The notes: generated by a model from the sequence alone, not told the origin. Positions 26,815 through 35,688 are shown, counted from the first letter of the stretch. The stretch: DNA of 64,000 nucleotides from Massilia sp. IC2-278 (GCF_020708045.1 NZ_JAJFES010000005.1:26440-90439), one strand, 5' to 3'. Program-made: numbers and translations.

Positions 26815-27219
26815 TTACTTCCCAACCACCTTCACCTGCTTCACATCCAGCGTCGATTCGCCGAACGTCTCCTTGTCGAACTCCCCGGTTAATTCGACCA
26901 TCGTGTTCTGGTCCACATTCACGCCCTGCGGGAAATACTTGGCGTCGATCTCCACCGTGATCTTGCCGCTGGCATCGGTGAACTCATAATCCTCACCGCC
27001 CTTGTGGCTGGTGAGCTTGCCCTGCAGGCGCACGTACTGGTCGTCCTTGCCGTTGTCGAGCAGCTGCTTCGCCGTCATCAGCGGCGCGCTCGACGGCCCG
27101 GTGTAGCCGGAGGCGGCCGGCTTGCTCGACGGCCCCGTGTAGTTGCCCGGCTGGGCGATGGCGGCGGCCGAGCCGGCGACGAGGGCGGTGATGCAGGTCA
27201 GTTGGATCAGTCGTTTCAT
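26815..27219 (-). CDS. YgiW/YdeI-type OB-fold (BOF) periplasmic protein
   Basis: A 134-residue exported protein. A signal peptide (MKRLIQLTCITALVAGSAAAIAQ) and a YTGPSS-rich spacer with two such repeats are followed by the BOF domain: TAKQLLDNGKDDQYVRLQGKL, EDYEFTDASGKITVEID and VELTGEFDKE. Family members confer stress tolerance. As in enterobacteria (ygiW-qseBC), it is linked to a QseB/QseC-type system, here at the operon's 3' end. Confidence 0.88.
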   Translation of the reverse strand: MKRLIQLTCITALVAGSAAAIAQPGNYTGPSSKPAASGYTGPSSAPLMTAKQLLDNGKDDQYVRLQGKLTSHKGGEDYEFTDASGKITVEIDAKYFPQGVNVDQNTMVELTGEFDKETFGESTLDVKQVKVVGK

Positions 27220-27291
27220 GGTCGTTCCTCCGTTAATTGATGTTCACGCTGCCGTTTGCGGCAGGCACAGACGCATTACACCGTTCGGACA

Positions 27292-27307
27292 TTAACCCGA
27301 TCTTAAG
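27292..27307 (-). promoter_or_regulatory. Candidate QseB/PmrA box
   Basis: On the minus strand the sequence reads CTTAA-N6-GTTAA, two half-sites 11 bp apart, close to the CTTAA-N6-CTTAA box known for PmrA/QseB regulators. It lies about 75-90 bp upstream of the BOF gene and overlaps the qseC stop codon, so it could give the BOF gene its own autoregulated promoter. This is inferred from motif spacing only. Confidence 0.45.
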
Positions 27308-28658
27308 GTGCCGGCAGATCGAGCGTCACGCCCAGCCCGCGCCCCTCCAGCCCAGCGCCGAATCCAAGCGTCATGCCATGCAGCTCGGCGATACGGCGCA
27401 CGATCGACAGGCCGAGCCCGCTGCCGCCCTGCCCCTGCCCCAGCACCCGGAAGAAGCGCTCGGTCAGGCGTGCGCGGCTGGCCTCGTCCACGCCGGGGCC
27501 GTTGTCGCGCACGGCGATGCGCGCACGCCCATCGAACCGCCCTGCCGAGATCTCGACCCGGCTGCCCTCGGGACAGTAGCGCAGCGCGTTCTCGACCAGG
27601 TTGCGCAGCATGATCTCCAGCATGCGCGGCTCGGCCTGCACGGTATCGAGCGCGCAGTGCAGCGTGATCGCGATCCCGCGCCGCTCGGCTTCCGGCGCGT
27701 GCAAGGCCAGCACCCCCTCCAGCAAGGGCGCCAGCATCACCTGCTGGCGCACCAGTTGCTCGCGCGCCAGCGGATCGAGCCGCGCCAGCGTCAGCAAACT
27801 GTCGACCAGCGCCGTCAGGCGCGCGATGTCCTGGCGCAGCTTGCCGAAAGGCGCCGCCAGCTCCGGATGCTGGCGGCCGAGCAGCTGCACGTGCATGTGC
27901 AGTCCGGCCAGCGGCGTACGCAGTTCGTGCGCGGCGTCGGCGGTGAAGCGGCGCTCGGCCTGCAGGGCCGCGTCCAGCCGTTCCAGCACGCCGTTCAGGG
28001 CGCCCACGATGGGCAGCAGCTCGCGCGGCTGGCCGTCGAGTGCCACCGGGGCCAAGTCGCTCGGGGTCTTGGCGGCGATCGCGTTCGCGGTGCGGCGCAG
28101 CGGCTGCAGCACGCGGCCGATCAGCAGCCAGCACACCAGCGCCAGCAGCAGCAGGATGCCGGCCACCGGCAGCCACAGCGATTCGGCCAATTCTTCCAGG
28201 ATGTCGAAGCGCTTGTCCTGGCGCTGCCCCACCTGCACCTCGAAGCGGTTCGCCTCGTCGCGCACCACGAACACGCGCCAGCGGCGGCCATCGACCTGCG
28301 GATCGGCAAAGCCTTCGTCATCGTCGAAACCGGACACGAATGCCCGCTTCGGCGCGCCCTCGGTACGCTGGATCACGCGGCCCTCGACCACGATCTGGTA
28401 CTGCATGTCCACCTTGCGCACTTCCCTGGCGGACGAGCGTGCCGGCAAGCCGCGCGCATGCCAGTCGGTGGTGGCGGACAGGATCATGTAGCCGGCTTCT
28501 TCCAGCGCATCGTCGAAGACCTCGTTGGTTTCCTGCCAGGCGATCACGGTGACGATGGCCAGGCTGGCCAGCCACAAGGCCACGCTGGCAGACACGATGG
28601 CCAGCACCAGGCGCCGCCGCAGCGAGGCCGGCCGCGGTGCCACGCTGTCAGCTGTCAT
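27303..28658 (-). CDS. QseC/PmrB-type sensor histidine kinase
   Basis: A 451-residue inner-membrane kinase. TM1 lies at about 17-42, then a periplasmic sensor region, and TM2 near 165-185 leading into a HAMP domain. HisKA carries DAAHELRTPLAG (His244), and the HATPase domain has NLVENALRY, DNGPGV and GGSGLGLSIV. It overlaps the response-regulator gene by 11 bp and should signal to it. The ligand is unknown. Confidence 0.93.
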   Translation of the reverse strand: MTADSVAPRPASLRRRLVLAIVSASVALWLASLAIVTVIAWQETNEVFDDALEEAGYMILSATTDWHARGLPARSSAREVRKVDMQYQIVVEGRVIQRTEGAPKRAFVSGFDDDEGFADPQVDGRRWRVFVVRDEANRFEVQVGQRQDKRFDILEELAESLWLPVAGILLLLALVCWLLIGRVLQPLRRTANAIAAKTPSDLAPVALDGQPRELLPIVGALNGVLERLDAALQAERRFTADAAHELRTPLAGLHMHVQLLGRQHPELAAPFGKLRQDIARLTALVDSLLTLARLDPLAREQLVRQQVMLAPLLEGVLALHAPEAERRGIAITLHCALDTVQAEPRMLEIMLRNLVENALRYCPEGSRVEISAGRFDGRARIAVRDNGPGVDEASRARLTERFFRVLGQGQGGSGLGLSIVRRIAELHGMTLGFGAGLEGRGLGVTLDLPAP

Positions 28659-29313
28659 CGTGCTTCAGCCGGTAGCCGAGGCCGCGCACGGTGACGATGC
28701 TGTCGCTCCCCAGCTTCTTGCGCAAATTGTGAATGTAAACCTCGATGGCGTTGCTCTCGACCTCGTCGCCCCAGCCATACAGGCTTTCCTCGATCTGGGC
28801 GCGGGTGACGATGCCGTTCTTGCGCAGCAGGAGGGCGTGCAGCACGTGGTACTCGCGCGCGGTGAGGGCCACCGGCTGCCCGGTCAGCGTGGCTTGCCTG
28901 GTATCGGGGTCGAGCGCGATGGCGCCATGCGTCAAGGCGTTGCTGGCCTGGCTGGCGCCGCGCCGGGCAGCGGCCCGGATGCGCGCCGACATCTCTTCGA
29001 GTTCGAAGGGTTTGACCAGGTAGTCGTCGGCACCCAGGTCCAGGCCTTCGACGCGGTCGGCCAGGGCATTGAAGGCGGTGATCAGGATCACGGGCACGGC
29101 GTTGCCGGCCGCGCGCAGGCGCGCCAGCAGCGCGTCGCCGGAGAGGCCGGGCAAGCCGCGGTCGAGCAGCACGCAGTCGTAATGGTGGGTCTTGAGGGCG
29201 GTGTCGGCCGAGTCACCGCGCTCGACCCAGTCGACCGCATGGCCGTCCAGGCGCAGCCAGGACTGGATGGTGTCGCCGAGGGAAGTGTCGTCTTCTACGA
29301 GCAGGATGCGCAT
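28648..29313 (-). CDS. QseB/PmrA-type OmpR-family response regulator
   Basis: A 221-residue regulator with a receiver domain (acidic VEDD pocket, phospho-acceptor Asp51 in LLDRGLPG, Lys in LVKPF). The OmpR/PhoB winged helix follows (LTAREYHVLHALLLRKNGIVTRAQIEESLYG region, then VYIHNLRKKLG). It is the first gene of the regulator-kinase-BOF operon. Confidence 0.94.
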   Translation of the reverse strand: MRILLVEDDTSLGDTIQSWLRLDGHAVDWVERGDSADTALKTHHYDCVLLDRGLPGLSGDALLARLRAAGNAVPVILITAFNALADRVEGLDLGADDYLVKPFELEEMSARIRAAARRGASQASNALTHGAIALDPDTRQATLTGQPVALTAREYHVLHALLLRKNGIVTRAQIEESLYGWGDEVESNAIEVYIHNLRKKLGSDSIVTVRGLGYRLKHDDS

Positions 29314-29459
29314 GCTTCGCTACCTTAGGCGTGGTGGATGAAGGGAATCTTAAGATGGGCAGGCAACTGGCACACAGCAGGCGTCGGATTTCTTTACAAA
29401 AATTAGAAATAAGAAATTACTTCATTGCCAAGCAATTGTTTTTAAAGCTTAACTTTTGG

Positions 29460-29475
29460 TGGCACGGCGATTGCT
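29460..29475 (+). promoter_or_regulatory. Sigma-54 (RpoN) promoter for the PEP-CTERM gene
   Basis: TGGCACG-N4-TTGCT matches the -24/-12 consensus of sigma-54 promoters exactly and ends 34 bp before the ATG at 29510. Immediately upstream, ATTGC-CAA-GCAAT (29424-29436) is a short palindrome that could bind an enhancer-binding protein. The -12 element also overlaps a perfect 12-bp palindrome (29471-29482). PEP-CTERM genes in EPS-producing betaproteobacteria are known to depend on RpoN and the PrsK/PrsR system. Confidence 0.8.
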
Positions 29476-29509
29476 ATAGCAAGGACACCAACTATAAAAG
29501 GGATGTCCC

Positions 29510-30088
29510 ATGCTCGATTTTAAATTCTCCCGTTTCCTGAAACTCGCCGCCGCCAGCCTGGCCTTCGCCTCCCAGGCCGTGCTGGCTGCGCCGGTCGACT
29601 TTTCCGGCGCCCTGACCGAGTCCGATCCTGTCTTCAACCGGCCTTTCAATACCTTCAGCCTAAGCGTCGTGGGTACGGCCACGTCCTACGACGTTTTCAA
29701 TTTCCACGTGACCGCCGACGGCGTCTACTCCATGCAGACACTCTCCGCCACCACCCGCGCCAGCGACACCTTCCTGGCACTGTATGCGAACGGCTTCGAT
29801 GCCTCGTCGCCACTGACGAATCTGCTGACCATCGACGACGATTCGGGTGCCGGCGCCCTCTCGCTGATCAGCCGGGCGCTGCAAGCCGATACCCGCTACT
29901 TCCTGGTCGTGACCTCGTACGGTAATAACGAGTTCGGCAACTACACCGGCCGTTTCGACACCGTCAGCGGTGGCGGCCAGGTGGTCCTGGGTGATGCCGC
30001 CAGCGACGTGCCGGAGCCGGCCACCCTGGCCCTGCTGCCGCTGGCCTTGCTGGGCATGGGCATGGCGCGCCGCCGCCAGCGCCGTTGA
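29510..30088 (+). CDS. PEP-CTERM sorting-domain exoprotein
   Basis: A 192-residue exported protein with a signal peptide (LAAASLAFASQAVLA) and a single beta-sandwich domain (VTADGVYSMQTLS...DTFLALYANGFD...DTRYFLVVTSYG) resembling pre-peptidase C-terminal domains. The C-terminal sorting signal is VPEPATLALLPLALLGMG followed by RRRQRR. The VPEP motif is cut by an exosortase and the protein is retained in or released from the exopolysaccharide matrix. No exosortase gene is in the window. A sigma-54 promoter precedes it and a terminator follows. Confidence 0.92.
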   Translation: MLDFKFSRFLKLAAASLAFASQAVLAAPVDFSGALTESDPVFNRPFNTFSLSVVGTATSYDVFNFHVTADGVYSMQTLSATTRASDTFLALYANGFDASSPLTNLLTIDDDSGAGALSLISRALQADTRYFLVVTSYGNNEFGNYTGRFDTVSGGGQVVLGDAASDVPEPATLALLPLALLGMGMARRRQRR

Positions 30089-30107
30089 TCCGGCATCCAA
30101 TACGCAC

Positions 30108-30136
30108 GGTGGGCGGCGCTGGCCGCCCATTTTCTT
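30108..30136 (+). terminator. Rho-independent terminator after PEP-CTERM gene
   Basis: An 8-bp stem TGGGCGGC/GCCGCCCA with a GCTG loop is followed by TTTTCTTT, so the PEP-CTERM gene is monocistronic. Confidence 0.85.
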
Positions 30137-30250
30137 TGGCGCCCGCCCAGCTTGACATCCTGCTTGCGCGAACTAGGCTGAAGGCATCGACTATCCGGGC
30201 ATGACCAACCGCGATTGTCAGTGGACAGCCGAATGTCAGGGAGAGCTGTC

Positions 30251-30694
30251 ATGAACGCACGAGACAACAAACAGCTGGTCATGGAGTGCTACCAGCTATT
30301 TCTGAAGGGCGACATTCCGAGCCTGCTGGAGCGCTGCGACGTGAACGCCGACTGGGTCGAACGCGACTCGGACTGCATTCCGTTTGCCGGCACCTACCAC
30401 GGCAAGGCCGAGATCGCCGACTTCTTCACCAAACTGGCCAACGGCGCCGAAGCGCTCAGCTTCACGACCAGGGAATTCATCGCCGAGGGCGACAAGGTGG
30501 TGGTCGTGGGCGAAGCGACCTGGCTAGCCAAGCCGACCGGCCGCAGCTTCGACAGCCCCTGGGTGCACGTGCTGACGGTACGCGACGGCAAGATCGCGCG
30601 CTTCGAAGCCTACAACGATACCGCGCCCGCCGAGCGCGCCTTCCGCACGGACCTGCCTGCGCAGGCATCCATGGCGACGCCGATGCGTCACTGA
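30251..30694 (+). CDS. SnoaL-like/NTF2-fold protein
   Basis: A 147-residue protein with the SnoaL/NTF2 pattern (LVMECYQLFLKGDIPSLLERC, TYHGKAEIADFF, FIAEGDKVVVVGE, HVLTVRDGKIARFEAYNDT). Such proteins act as small hydrolases, isomerases or ligand-binding modules. The frame is open to 30215, but the ATG at 30251 starts the family-conserved region. It stands alone. Confidence 0.88.
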   Translation: MNARDNKQLVMECYQLFLKGDIPSLLERCDVNADWVERDSDCIPFAGTYHGKAEIADFFTKLANGAEALSFTTREFIAEGDKVVVVGEATWLAKPTGRSFDSPWVHVLTVRDGKIARFEAYNDTAPAERAFRTDLPAQASMATPMRH

Positions 30695-30744
30695 AGCGGC
30701 CGCTTCGTTGAAGAGGCCGCCGCAAGCCGCCACAAGCCGAACCG

Positions 30745-30954
30745 TCAGGCTTTCTTGAGCGCGTCCGGCTTGTGCGCCGCCTCGGCGCCGGTCTTGTCGC
30801 TGACCACCAGGTATTCCGGATTCTCCTTCGACGCCGCCACCTCGTGGCCCTTGATCGTGGTGTGCGCGGTCAGCTTTTTCTTGACCGTGCCGTGTACCGT
30901 TCCCTGCGAAGACTCCCAGGTCACCTTGTCGCCGGCCTTGAAGGCATTGCTCAT
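30745..30954 (-). CDS. DUF2945/TUDOR-like small protein
   Basis: A 69-residue protein matching DUF2945 (hypervirulence-associated TUDOR-like domain): FKAGDKVTWESSQGTVHGTVKKKLTA near the N terminus and EYLVVSDKTGAEAAHKPDAL near the end. The start with MSNAFKAGD is preceded by a GGAG site. Its role in the cell is unknown. Confidence 0.88.
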   Translation of the reverse strand: MSNAFKAGDKVTWESSQGTVHGTVKKKLTAHTTIKGHEVAASKENPEYLVVSDKTGAEAAHKPDALKKA

Positions 30955-31057
30955 GATTGAACTCCGTAGATGGTCGATGAGCGCCATTTGACCATAGCCG
31001 CGCAGAATTTCCGCACGTTACGGAACAGCCGGACAACACGCCGTGGCGGGCGCGGGT

Positions 31058-31957
31058 ATGCTGGACATCCGAACAACGCTGCGCTCTCCTGCCTTGAATC
31101 GTCCGCCAACCACGCACCTGCTGCATGCCGCCCTGCTGGCCTGTGCCCTGCCCTGGGCCGGAGCAGCACTGGCGCAGAACGATACGCGCGTGGTGGCCGG
31201 CATCAATGCCTACCGCGCGGCGCCCGCGTCCTGCCCCGGTGTGCGCCTGGCGCCTGCGCCGGCCCTGGCAGCGCAGGCGGCGCTGGCGCGGGTGCGCCTC
31301 GGACCCGGCACGTTTCCGGAATGGGCGCTCGAACAGGCCGGCTACCATACCGACAAGGCCGAGGTGGTCCACGTTGGCGGCGCGCCCGATGCCGACACCG
31401 TGCTCGAACTGCTGCGCAAGCAGTACTGCCGCAGCCTGCTCGATGCCGCCTTCAGCGACATTGGCGTGGCGCGTAGCGGCAACGACTGGACGGTCGTACT
31501 GGCGCGCCCCACCCCGCCGCTGGCGCTGCCTGGACAGGAGGAAGCCGGACGCATCATCCTGGACCTGGTGAATGCGGCGCGGGCGCAGGCGCGCAACTGC
31601 GGCGACCGCCAGTTTGGCGCAGCGCCGCCGGTGGCCTGGAATGCGCAACTGGCCCAGGCGGCGCTGGCGCACAGCAGCGACATGGCCACGCACCGCCGGT
31701 TCAGCCACCAGGGTTCGGACGGCAGCGAAGCGGGGCAACGCGCCACCCGCGCCGGCTACCGCTGGCGCCACATCGGGGAGAATATCGCGGCGGGACAGAC
31801 CTCGCCGCAGGAGGCGGTGCAAGGCTGGATCGACAGCCCCGGGCATTGCGCCAACCTGATGAATCCGCAGTTCAGCGAGATGGGAGCGGGGTATGCGGTG
31901 AGCCGCGTGCGGTTTCCGGGGTTTCCGTACTGGACCCAGGTGTTTGCGATGCCGTGA
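31058..31957 (+). CDS. Exported CAP-domain (SCP/PR-1-like) protein
   Basis: A 299-residue protein with a signal peptide (LLACALPWAGAALAQ). A first degenerate CAP-like half (about 35-150) is followed by a clear C-terminal CAP domain: AWNAQLAQAALAHSSDMATHRRFSHQG, GYRWRHIGENIA, GWIDSPGHCANLMNPQFSEMGAGYA. Bacterial CAP proteins are extracellular with little-known roles. A GTG at 31043 is an alternative start. The dispersed repeat copy 2 lies just downstream. Confidence 0.88.
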   Translation: MLDIRTTLRSPALNRPPTTHLLHAALLACALPWAGAALAQNDTRVVAGINAYRAAPASCPGVRLAPAPALAAQAALARVRLGPGTFPEWALEQAGYHTDKAEVVHVGGAPDADTVLELLRKQYCRSLLDAAFSDIGVARSGNDWTVVLARPTPPLALPGQEEAGRIILDLVNAARAQARNCGDRQFGAAPPVAWNAQLAQAALAHSSDMATHRRFSHQGSDGSEAGQRATRAGYRWRHIGENIAAGQTSPQEAVQGWIDSPGHCANLMNPQFSEMGAGYAVSRVRFPGFPYWTQVFAMP

Positions 31958-31993
31958 TGAGCCAGTGGCCTATGCTGTGCCATCGGCCTCAAC

Positions 31994-32192
31994 CGTACGG
32001 TGGGCACTCCGTGCCCACGCGGAACGATGATCATGGTTGGCGCTGGACCGTGACGCGCACCTCGCATGTCGGTGACACGTCCAAAGCGTCTCGCAAACGT
32101 TTGTATCCGACGCCAGCTGTGCAGGCGAATTATCGCAGCCACGGACTCCGGATCAACACGTAACCGCGTGGGCACGGGGTGCCCACCGTACG
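31994..32192. repeat. Dispersed 200-bp repeat, copy 2
   Basis: The left end starts CGTACGGTGGGCACTCC and the right end is its inverted counterpart; each folds into a GTGGGCAC/GTGCCCAC hairpin. One end continues GGAACG and the other ACGTAACCGCG. The interior aligns with copy 3 read on the opposite strand (shared GATCAT, CATGTCGG-like, AAGCGTC and ACTCCGG-CAACACGTAACC blocks). It fills most of the 334-bp gap between the CAP and M13 peptidase genes. Confidence 0.85.
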
Positions 32193-32240
32193 GGTATTGC
32201 CGGTAACTCCGGATACGATTTGTATGTGCCCAGCACCATG

Positions 32241-32267
32241 AAAAAAGGAGCGCCGCAGCGCTCCTTT
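32241..32267 (-). terminator. Rho-independent terminator of the M13 peptidase gene
   Basis: Read on the minus strand, a GGAGCGC/GCGCTCC stem (extended by A-T pairs) is followed by six T. It lies about 25 bp after the peptidase stop codon. Confidence 0.85.
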
Positions 32268-32291
32268 CACATCAACCGAATCAACCGGCAA

Positions 32292-34361
32292 TTACCAGAA
32301 AATCACCCGTTCTTCCGGCGACAGGTACATCTTGTCGCCCGGCTTCACGTCATACGCTTCGTAGAAGCCCGGGTGGTTGCGCAGGCTGCCGTTCACGCGG
32401 AATTCCGACGGCGAGTGCGGGTCCGATTTCACTTGCGCGATCAGGGCCGCGTCGCGCGCCTTGCCGCGGCGGGCCTGGGCCAGGCCCATGAACAGGCGCT
32501 GCTCGCCGGTGAAGCCGTCGATCACCGGAGCCGGCTTGCCTTTCAATGAAATCTTATAAGCGCGGCTGGCCATGATGGCGCCGGCGTTGTCGGCGATGTT
32601 CTCGCCCAGCGTCAGCTCGCCGTTCAGGTGGTAGCCCTGCACCGGGCTGTAGCCGGCGTACTGCGCCACCAGCACCTTGCCGCGCGCGGCGAACTTCTCG
32701 CCGTCTTCCTTCGTCCACCAGTTGCGCAAATTGCCGTCGCCGTCGAACTGCGAACCCTTGTCGTCGAACGCGTGGCTGATCTCGTGGCCGATCGAGATGC
32801 CGACCGCGCCGTAGTTCACCGCCGGTTCGGCGTTCGCGTCGTACAGCGGCGCCTGCAGGCGGGCGGCCGGGAACACGACTTCGTTCATGCTCGGGCTGTA
32901 GTAGGCGTTCACGGTCTGCGGGCTCATGCTCCAGGCCAGGCGGTCCACCGGTTTACCCAGCTTGTTGATGCCGAATGCGTGGCCGAATTCGCGCGAGCGC
33001 ATCACGTTGCCGACCAGGTCGCCGCGCACGACGTTCAGCGACGAGTAATCGCGCCATTTTTCCGGGTAGCCGATCTTGGCGTTCATCTTCGACAGCTTGA
33101 TCTGCGCCTGCTTCTTGGTCTCCGGGCTCATCCAGTCGAGGGTCTCGATGCCTTCCTTGAAGGCGATGATGAAGTTCTTCACCATCTCCTCGACCTGCGC
33201 CTTGCGCTCGGCCGGGAAGTGGCGCTCCACATACACCTTGCCCACCACTTCGCTCAGCTCGCGGTTGACCAGGGCGATGGCGCGCTTGTCGAGCGGGCGG
33301 TTTTCCTTGGTACCCGACAGCACGGTGCCGCGGAAGGCGAAGCTCTCGTCGACGAACGGCTGCGACAGGTAAGGCGCGTAGGCGCTGATCAGGTGGAAAG
33401 CGTAATACGATTTCCAGGTATCGACCGGGGTGGCGGCGATGATCTTGTCCAGGGCAGCCAGGTAGCTCGGCTGGCTGACGATCAGCGAATCGACCTTGCC
33501 GGCCACGCCGACGTCCTTCATCCAGGTGGTCCAGTCGAAGCCCGGCATCAGGTCCTTCAGCTGGGCGAACGTCATCTTGTTGTAACGCTTGACCGGGTCG
33601 CGGTTCTCGACGGCGCTCCACTGCGCCCTGGCGATCTCGGTTTCGAGGGCCACGATCTTGGCGGCTTCAGCGGCGGCGTCCTTGTGGCCGGCCAGGGTCA
33701 GCATCTTCTCGACGTGCACCTGGTACTTGGCGCGGAAGTCCTTCATGCGCGCTTCGTCGGCCAGGTAGTAGTCGCGGTTCGGCAGGCCCAGGCCCGACTG
33801 GCCGACGCTCACCACATAGCGGGTCGAGTCCTTGCTGTCCTGGCCGACGTACATGCCGAGCGGCGCCTCGCCGCCGATGCGGTCCATGTGGGCCGACAGC
33901 GCCGCGATGCCGCGCTTATCCTTCAGGGCGGCGATGCGCGCCAGCTCGCCTTTCAAAGGCGTGAGGCCGAGCGCATTGCGGCGCGCTTCGTCGACGTAGC
34001 TGGTGTAGTAGTCGCCCATCTTCTGCGCGTCCGAACCCTTGGCCGCCTTGGTGTCGGCGGCGGCCTGCTCGATGATGGCGCGGATCTGGTTCTCGACGTT
34101 TTCCTGGGCCACGCTGAAGGCGCTCCAGCTGGAACGGTCCGACGGAATGTCGACGGTTTCCAGCCACTTGCCCTGGGTGTGACGGAAGAAGTCGTCCTGC
34201 GCGCGCACGCTGGCGTCCATCGCGGCCTTGTCGACGCCGGATACCGCAGCGGCGGCAGCAGCGGTCGATGGGGCGCTGGTGGCTGCTGCGTCTTTCGCGC
34301 CGGCGTGGGCGGTGACGGCGAACAGCCCCGCGATCAGGGTGCTGCACAGGGTACGCTTCAT
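32292..34361 (-). CDS. M13-family (neprilysin/PepO-like) zinc metallopeptidase
   Basis: A 689-residue exported endopeptidase. A signal peptide (LIAGLFAVTAHA) and an Ala-rich spacer precede VRAQDDFFRHTQGKWLE, the peptidase M13 N-domain opening. The catalytic domain has HEISH (His526-His530) and the third zinc ligand in GENIADNAG. The length is that of the family. It should cleave small peptides in the periplasm. It is monocistronic. Confidence 0.95.
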   Translation of the reverse strand: MKRTLCSTLIAGLFAVTAHAGAKDAAATSAPSTAAAAAAVSGVDKAAMDASVRAQDDFFRHTQGKWLETVDIPSDRSSWSAFSVAQENVENQIRAIIEQAAADTKAAKGSDAQKMGDYYTSYVDEARRNALGLTPLKGELARIAALKDKRGIAALSAHMDRIGGEAPLGMYVGQDSKDSTRYVVSVGQSGLGLPNRDYYLADEARMKDFRAKYQVHVEKMLTLAGHKDAAAEAAKIVALETEIARAQWSAVENRDPVKRYNKMTFAQLKDLMPGFDWTTWMKDVGVAGKVDSLIVSQPSYLAALDKIIAATPVDTWKSYYAFHLISAYAPYLSQPFVDESFAFRGTVLSGTKENRPLDKRAIALVNRELSEVVGKVYVERHFPAERKAQVEEMVKNFIIAFKEGIETLDWMSPETKKQAQIKLSKMNAKIGYPEKWRDYSSLNVVRGDLVGNVMRSREFGHAFGINKLGKPVDRLAWSMSPQTVNAYYSPSMNEVVFPAARLQAPLYDANAEPAVNYGAVGISIGHEISHAFDDKGSQFDGDGNLRNWWTKEDGEKFAARGKVLVAQYAGYSPVQGYHLNGELTLGENIADNAGAIMASRAYKISLKGKPAPVIDGFTGEQRLFMGLAQARRGKARDAALIAQVKSDPHSPSEFRVNGSLRNHPGFYEAYDVKPGDKMYLSPEERVIFW

Positions 34362-34703
34362 GTGATTCTCCGTTATAGGAATGATTGGGACCGGAGGATG
34401 CTAATGCATAAAGCGTGGCATTGCCAAGTAGAACAACCGCGTTCGCATATGCATGTGTCTTTTGCATACAGCCGGTAAGTACGGGGCGTATGCAAAATGG
34501 CGCAGGCGCTGCAAACGTCCCTGTCGCATTCCTGCCAAGCCTGTGCCGGCGCGGCAGCTCGATATTTCGCTATTGCACGTTTTCTAAGCCATAATGAATA
34601 GAATTTCATCCGTGGCCGCCCCGATGCGCCTTTCGTCCCGTCACCTGCCAGCCTGCGCCGCGGCGCCGACAGCCTGCCTTCGCGGTGGGCATGGGGCCGT
34701 GCG
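34362..34703. other. 342-bp divergent intergenic region
   Basis: No gene was found here. The region separates the divergent M13 peptidase and AraC-GyrI genes and must hold both promoters. The part near 34400-34490 is relatively AT-rich, with repeated ATGCATA-type words, but I cannot assign a specific promoter or operator. Confidence 0.6.
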
Positions 34704-35606
34704 ATGAAGCCGACCTCGCGCGTCTCGCGCCTGTACGAGGTGATGGACCTGATGCTCGACTCGGTGGGCGACCCGCTGGCGCTGAAGAACCTCGCCGCCT
34801 CGGCCAGCTATTCCTCTTTCCACTTCGACCGCATCTTCCGCGAGCTGACCGGCTTTTCGGCAGTGGAATACCAGCGCAAGCGCCGCCTGCGCCGCGCCGC
34901 CCACCTGCTACGCCACGAACCCGACGTGCCGGTGCTGCACATCGCCCAGGATTGCGGCTTTCCCTCGAACGCGGCCTTTGCCAAGGCCTTCAAGCAGCAG
35001 TTCGCGATGTCGGCCAAGGCCTGGCGCGAAGGCGGCTGGCGCACCTACATGGACCAGCAGGTCGGGCGCGAAAGCGACGTCAGCTTCTTTGTCGCCGAGC
35101 CCGACAACCTGGACGTGATCCTGGCGCCCTACTGCCCGCCCGAACCCGGGAGCGTGGCGACGCGCATCCGCGTGCAGGCGCTGCCGGCCGTCACGCTGCG
35201 CTACCAGCGTTTCTTCGGGCAGTCGGGCGCGGCGCTGTCGATCGCCTGTAACAACTTCATCTGCGAGCGCGAGGGCAATGGCGACGCGACGCGCGCCACC
35301 GCCTGGTATGGCGTGTTCGACGAAGACCCCGGGTTCACCGGCGAGCGCGAATACTGCTACGACTTCGGCTTTGGCGGCGATACCAGGCCCGACCCGACGC
35401 TCGGGCTGCGCGTGCTGCCGGCGGGTTCGTATGCCATCCTCGACTTTTGCGGCGACTGGCCGCGTTTCCGCTTCATGTACGAGGACTGGCTCGACAAGCA
35501 GGCGTTCTGGCGGCTGGACAGCACGCGGCCGCATATCCAGAAAGTCGAACGCGATGGCGCCGGCAAATGGCAAGGCTGGCTGGCCTTGCCCGTCAAAAAG
35601 CGCTGA
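34704..35606 (+). CDS. AraC-family regulator with GyrI-like effector domain
   Basis: A 300-residue regulator with an N-terminal AraC HTH pair (LKNLAASASYSSFHFDRIFRELTGF, LHIAQDCGFPSNAAFAKAFKQQF). A C-terminal GyrI-like/effector-binding domain follows (VQALPAVTLRYQRFFG...GLRVLPAGSYAILDF). Members of this type sense small toxic molecules. The stop codon lies inside a dispersed repeat that was later split by the IS3 element downstream. Confidence 0.92.
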   Translation: MKPTSRVSRLYEVMDLMLDSVGDPLALKNLAASASYSSFHFDRIFRELTGFSAVEYQRKRRLRRAAHLLRHEPDVPVLHIAQDCGFPSNAAFAKAFKQQFAMSAKAWREGGWRTYMDQQVGRESDVSFFVAEPDNLDVILAPYCPPEPGSVATRIRVQALPAVTLRYQRFFGQSGAALSIACNNFICEREGNGDATRATAWYGVFDEDPGFTGEREYCYDFGFGGDTRPDPTLGLRVLPAGSYAILDFCGDWPRFRFMYEDWLDKQAFWRLDSTRPHIQKVERDGAGKWQGWLALPVKKR

Positions 35607-35627
35607 AACCAACAGCCGGGGTCAGGT
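35602..35627 (+). repeat. GGGTCAGGTCTGACA repeat, copy A (left part, split by IS3)
   Basis: The repeat unit reads GCTGAAACCAACAGCC then GGGTCAGGT. The second half (GGTCTGACATTCGGACACG and following) resumes at 36938-36965 after the IS element. Joining the halves and removing one GGT recreates the sequence seen inverted at 40720-40770, which fixes the IS boundaries. Confidence 0.85.
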
Positions 35628-35688
35628 TGAGAGGGTCCGGGATTCATGGACATCCAAATAGTGGACAATATGTCCCTGGAGGATTTAC

